A program made the translations under genes and the position numbers. Below are positions 62,728-64,000 of a DNA stretch of 64,000 bases, one piece after another (the stretch's first letter is position 1; every line of letters starts with the position of its first letter). The stretch is from Candidatus Sedimenticola sp. (ex Thyasira tokunagai). Its GTDB lineage: Bacteria > Pseudomonadota > Gammaproteobacteria > Chromatiales > Chromatiaceae. The stretch spans positions 3,596,598 to 3,660,597 of the forward strand of contig CP134874.1 in the NCBI GenBank assembly GCA_037318855.1, read 5' to 3'. The notes under the pieces were generated by a model. That model worked only from the letters and a program-made list of their open reading frames with translations. It was not told where the DNA came from and did not search any database.

Positions 62728-64000
62728 GCTGGAGGTGCTGTTCGGGGCCAGCCTCTTCTACCTGCTGCTGCTCTTTCTCATCGCCTACATCACCGACCGG
62801 GGAGTGATCCCCGAGGGCTGGACGGCAAACCCTATCGTCTACGTTCTCTCACTTGGCGTCTATGCCACCTCCTGGTCCTACTACGGCAGCGTCGGTTTTG
62901 CCCAGAGGGAAGGCTTTCAGTTTCTTACCGTCTACCTTGGGGTAACGGTAGCCTTCCTACTCTCCCCTGTGTTGCTGCGTCCCCTGCTACGCCTGGTGCG
63001 TGATTATCAGCTCACCTCTCTGGCCGACCTGCTCGCCTTTCGCTATCGCAGTCAACTGGCAGGGGTGTTGGTCACGCTCTTTATGCTCCTGGGCTCACTA
63101 CCCTATATTGCCCTGCAGATCCGTGCCGTCACGTCATCGGTTCAGGTACTTACTCACGAAGAATTACCAGTTTACCCCGCGCTGGTCTTCTGCGGTATGC
63201 TGATTCTCTTCTCGATCCTTTTTGGCGCCCGCCATATCTCTCCCCGGGAAAAACACCGTGGTCTGGTGGCCGCCATCGCCTTTGAATCTCTAATCAAGGT
63301 GATCGCTCTGGTGGCGGTGGGTCTGTTTGCCATCTTCGGCACTTTCTCCGGGCCCGCCGGGCTCAATCAGTGGCTGACTGAACATCCGGAAGCCACCCAA
63401 GCACTCTACCAGCCTGTGAGGGAAGGCCCCTGGGTAACCCTGCTGTTTCTCTCTTTCTGCGCCGCCTTTCTGCTGCCAAGACAGTTCCACATGATCTTTA
63501 CGGAGAATATCTCCCTCCGCTCCCTGTCCACGGCCGTCTGGGCCTTTCCACTCTTTCTATTGCTGCTCAACCTCGCCATTCCCCCCATTCTATGGGCAGG
63601 CGACTACCTGCAACTTGAGATGGATGCAGACTACTATGTTCTCGGCATCACCCTGGAAAATGGCCCACAGTGGTTGCCGGTGCTCGCCTTTATTGGCGGC
63701 GTATCCGCCGCCAGTGCAATGGTGATCGTATCGACACTGGCGCTCTCTTCGATGTGCCTCAACCACCTACTGCTACCCGCCAGCTACCCCGATCCTAAAG
63801 TCGATATCTACAGCTGGCTGCTATGGGGTCGTCGCCTGCTGATTGCCCTGATCATCGCCGCCGGTTTCGGCTTTTATCAGCTGCTGGAGCACAACCAGGG
63901 GCTGGTACAGCTGGGTCTTATCTCATTCGTTGCCGTTGCCCAATTCCTACCGGGGATTGTAGGTGTGCTCTACTGGCGCAGGGCTACCCGCAAGGGTTTC
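62717..64000 (+). CDS. SLC5 (Na+/solute symporter)-domain sensor kinase, N-terminal part
   Basis: Begins at ATG 62717 (MTYELEVLFGASLFYLL) and runs off the window after about 428 codons with no stop. The visible part is a many-helix sodium:solute symporter domain: GVYATSWSYYGSVGFAQREG, LTSLADLLAFRYRSQL, SLPYIALQIRAV, FLLPRQFHMIFTE, VSAASAMVIVSTLALSSM. This form of the symporter domain (with ATSW-YYGS and LPRQFH) is typical of CbrA-like histidine kinases; the kinase half would lie beyond the end. Kinase identity is inferred from the family. Confidence 0.82.
   Translation, partial: MTYELEVLFGASLFYLLLLFLIAYITDRGVIPEGWTANPIVYVLSLGVYATSWSYYGSVGFAQREGFQFLTVYLGVTVAFLLSPVLLRPLLRLVRDYQLTSLADLLAFRYRSQLAGVLVTLFMLLGSLPYIALQIRAVTSSVQVLTHEELPVYPALVFCGMLILFSILFGARHISPREKHRGLVAAIAFESLIKVIALVAVGLFAIFGTFSGPAGLNQWLTEHPEATQALYQPVREGPWVTLLFLSFCAAFLLPRQFHMIFTENISLRSLSTAVWAFPLFLLLLNLAIPPILWAGDYLQLEMDADYYVLGITLENGPQWLPVLAFIGGVSAASAMVIVSTLALSSMCLNHLLLPASYPDPKVDIYSWLLWGRRLLIALIIAAGFGFYQLLEHNQGLVQLGLISFVAVAQFLPGIVGVLYWRRATRKGF

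Overview
The window is about 64 kb of a gammaproteobacterial chromosome. It most resembles a chemolithotrophic sulfur oxidiser of the Sedimenticola/Thiodiazotropha/Chromatiales kind. That placement is an inference from gene content (an Acidithiobacillus-type sulfide:quinone oxidoreductase, many c-type cytochromes, CopA/CopZ, SthA, hemerythrin, a PEP-CTERM protein, abundant small inverted repeats), not from a phylogenetic marker. No rRNA, tRNA or CRISPR array was recognised.

Layout. 1-0.9 kb: a dispersed hairpin repeat and rsmE. 0.9-21 kb: two divergent operons that form the most interesting part. Leftward (6.6 to 1.0 kb): two ~50-aa single-helix proteins, a cytochrome-bd-family subunit I (CydA-like), a membrane-anchored diheme cytochrome c, and an 801-aa protein with three c-hemes plus a predicted b-heme domain, ending in a clear terminator. 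Rightward (7.1 to 20.9 kb): a HEAT-repeat protein, a periplasmic cupredoxin-like protein, a 39-aa membrane peptide, a UspA-UspA protein with five PCP_red-type repeats, a radical SAM/SPASM protein with four PCP_red-type repeats, a protoporphyrinogen-oxidase-like flavoprotein, a small anchored protein, and a sensor kinase with an NtrC-type sigma-54 activator. Both operons are preceded by good sigma-54 (-24/-12) matches, with a perfect long inverted repeat between them. I read this as one regulated unit: a non-canonical bd-family oxidase supplied by c-type cytochromes, with its own tetrapyrrole-modification or insertion machinery.

21-26.5 kb: a long-leader host-attachment-family gene, CopZ and CopA, and SthA. 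26.5-32 kb: a mobile-element-damaged zone, with a decayed IS91-type transposase, a PiT phosphate transporter cut by an IS1595-family element (8-bp target duplication), a HBM-like sensor protein without output domain, and a fragment of a REP-associated tyrosine transposase. 32-40.6 kb: mostly housekeeping or stress genes (class I aldolase, M23 peptidase with EF-hands, DUF2384 protein, purC, glutaredoxin, srkA, TauD-family dioxygenase), separated by foldback elements. 40.8-44.7 kb: a GGDEF-EAL receptor paired with an orphan sugar-binding-type lipoprotein. 44.8-51.7 kb: an RDD/SpoIIM/DUF4129/DUF4350/MoxR/DUF58 operon carrying a foldback insertion. 51.8-64 kb: a BPSS1780-type membrane protein, sqr, two nearly identical IS1380-family copies (one frameshifted), hemerythrin, a K+ channel with DUF6394, a PEP-CTERM protein, and the beginning of an SLC5-type sensor kinase that runs off the end.

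Start codons were re-chosen on Shine-Dalgarno placement, gene overlap and family N-termini where the longest reading frame looked wrong. All functional calls come from reading motifs in the translations; no database search was run.
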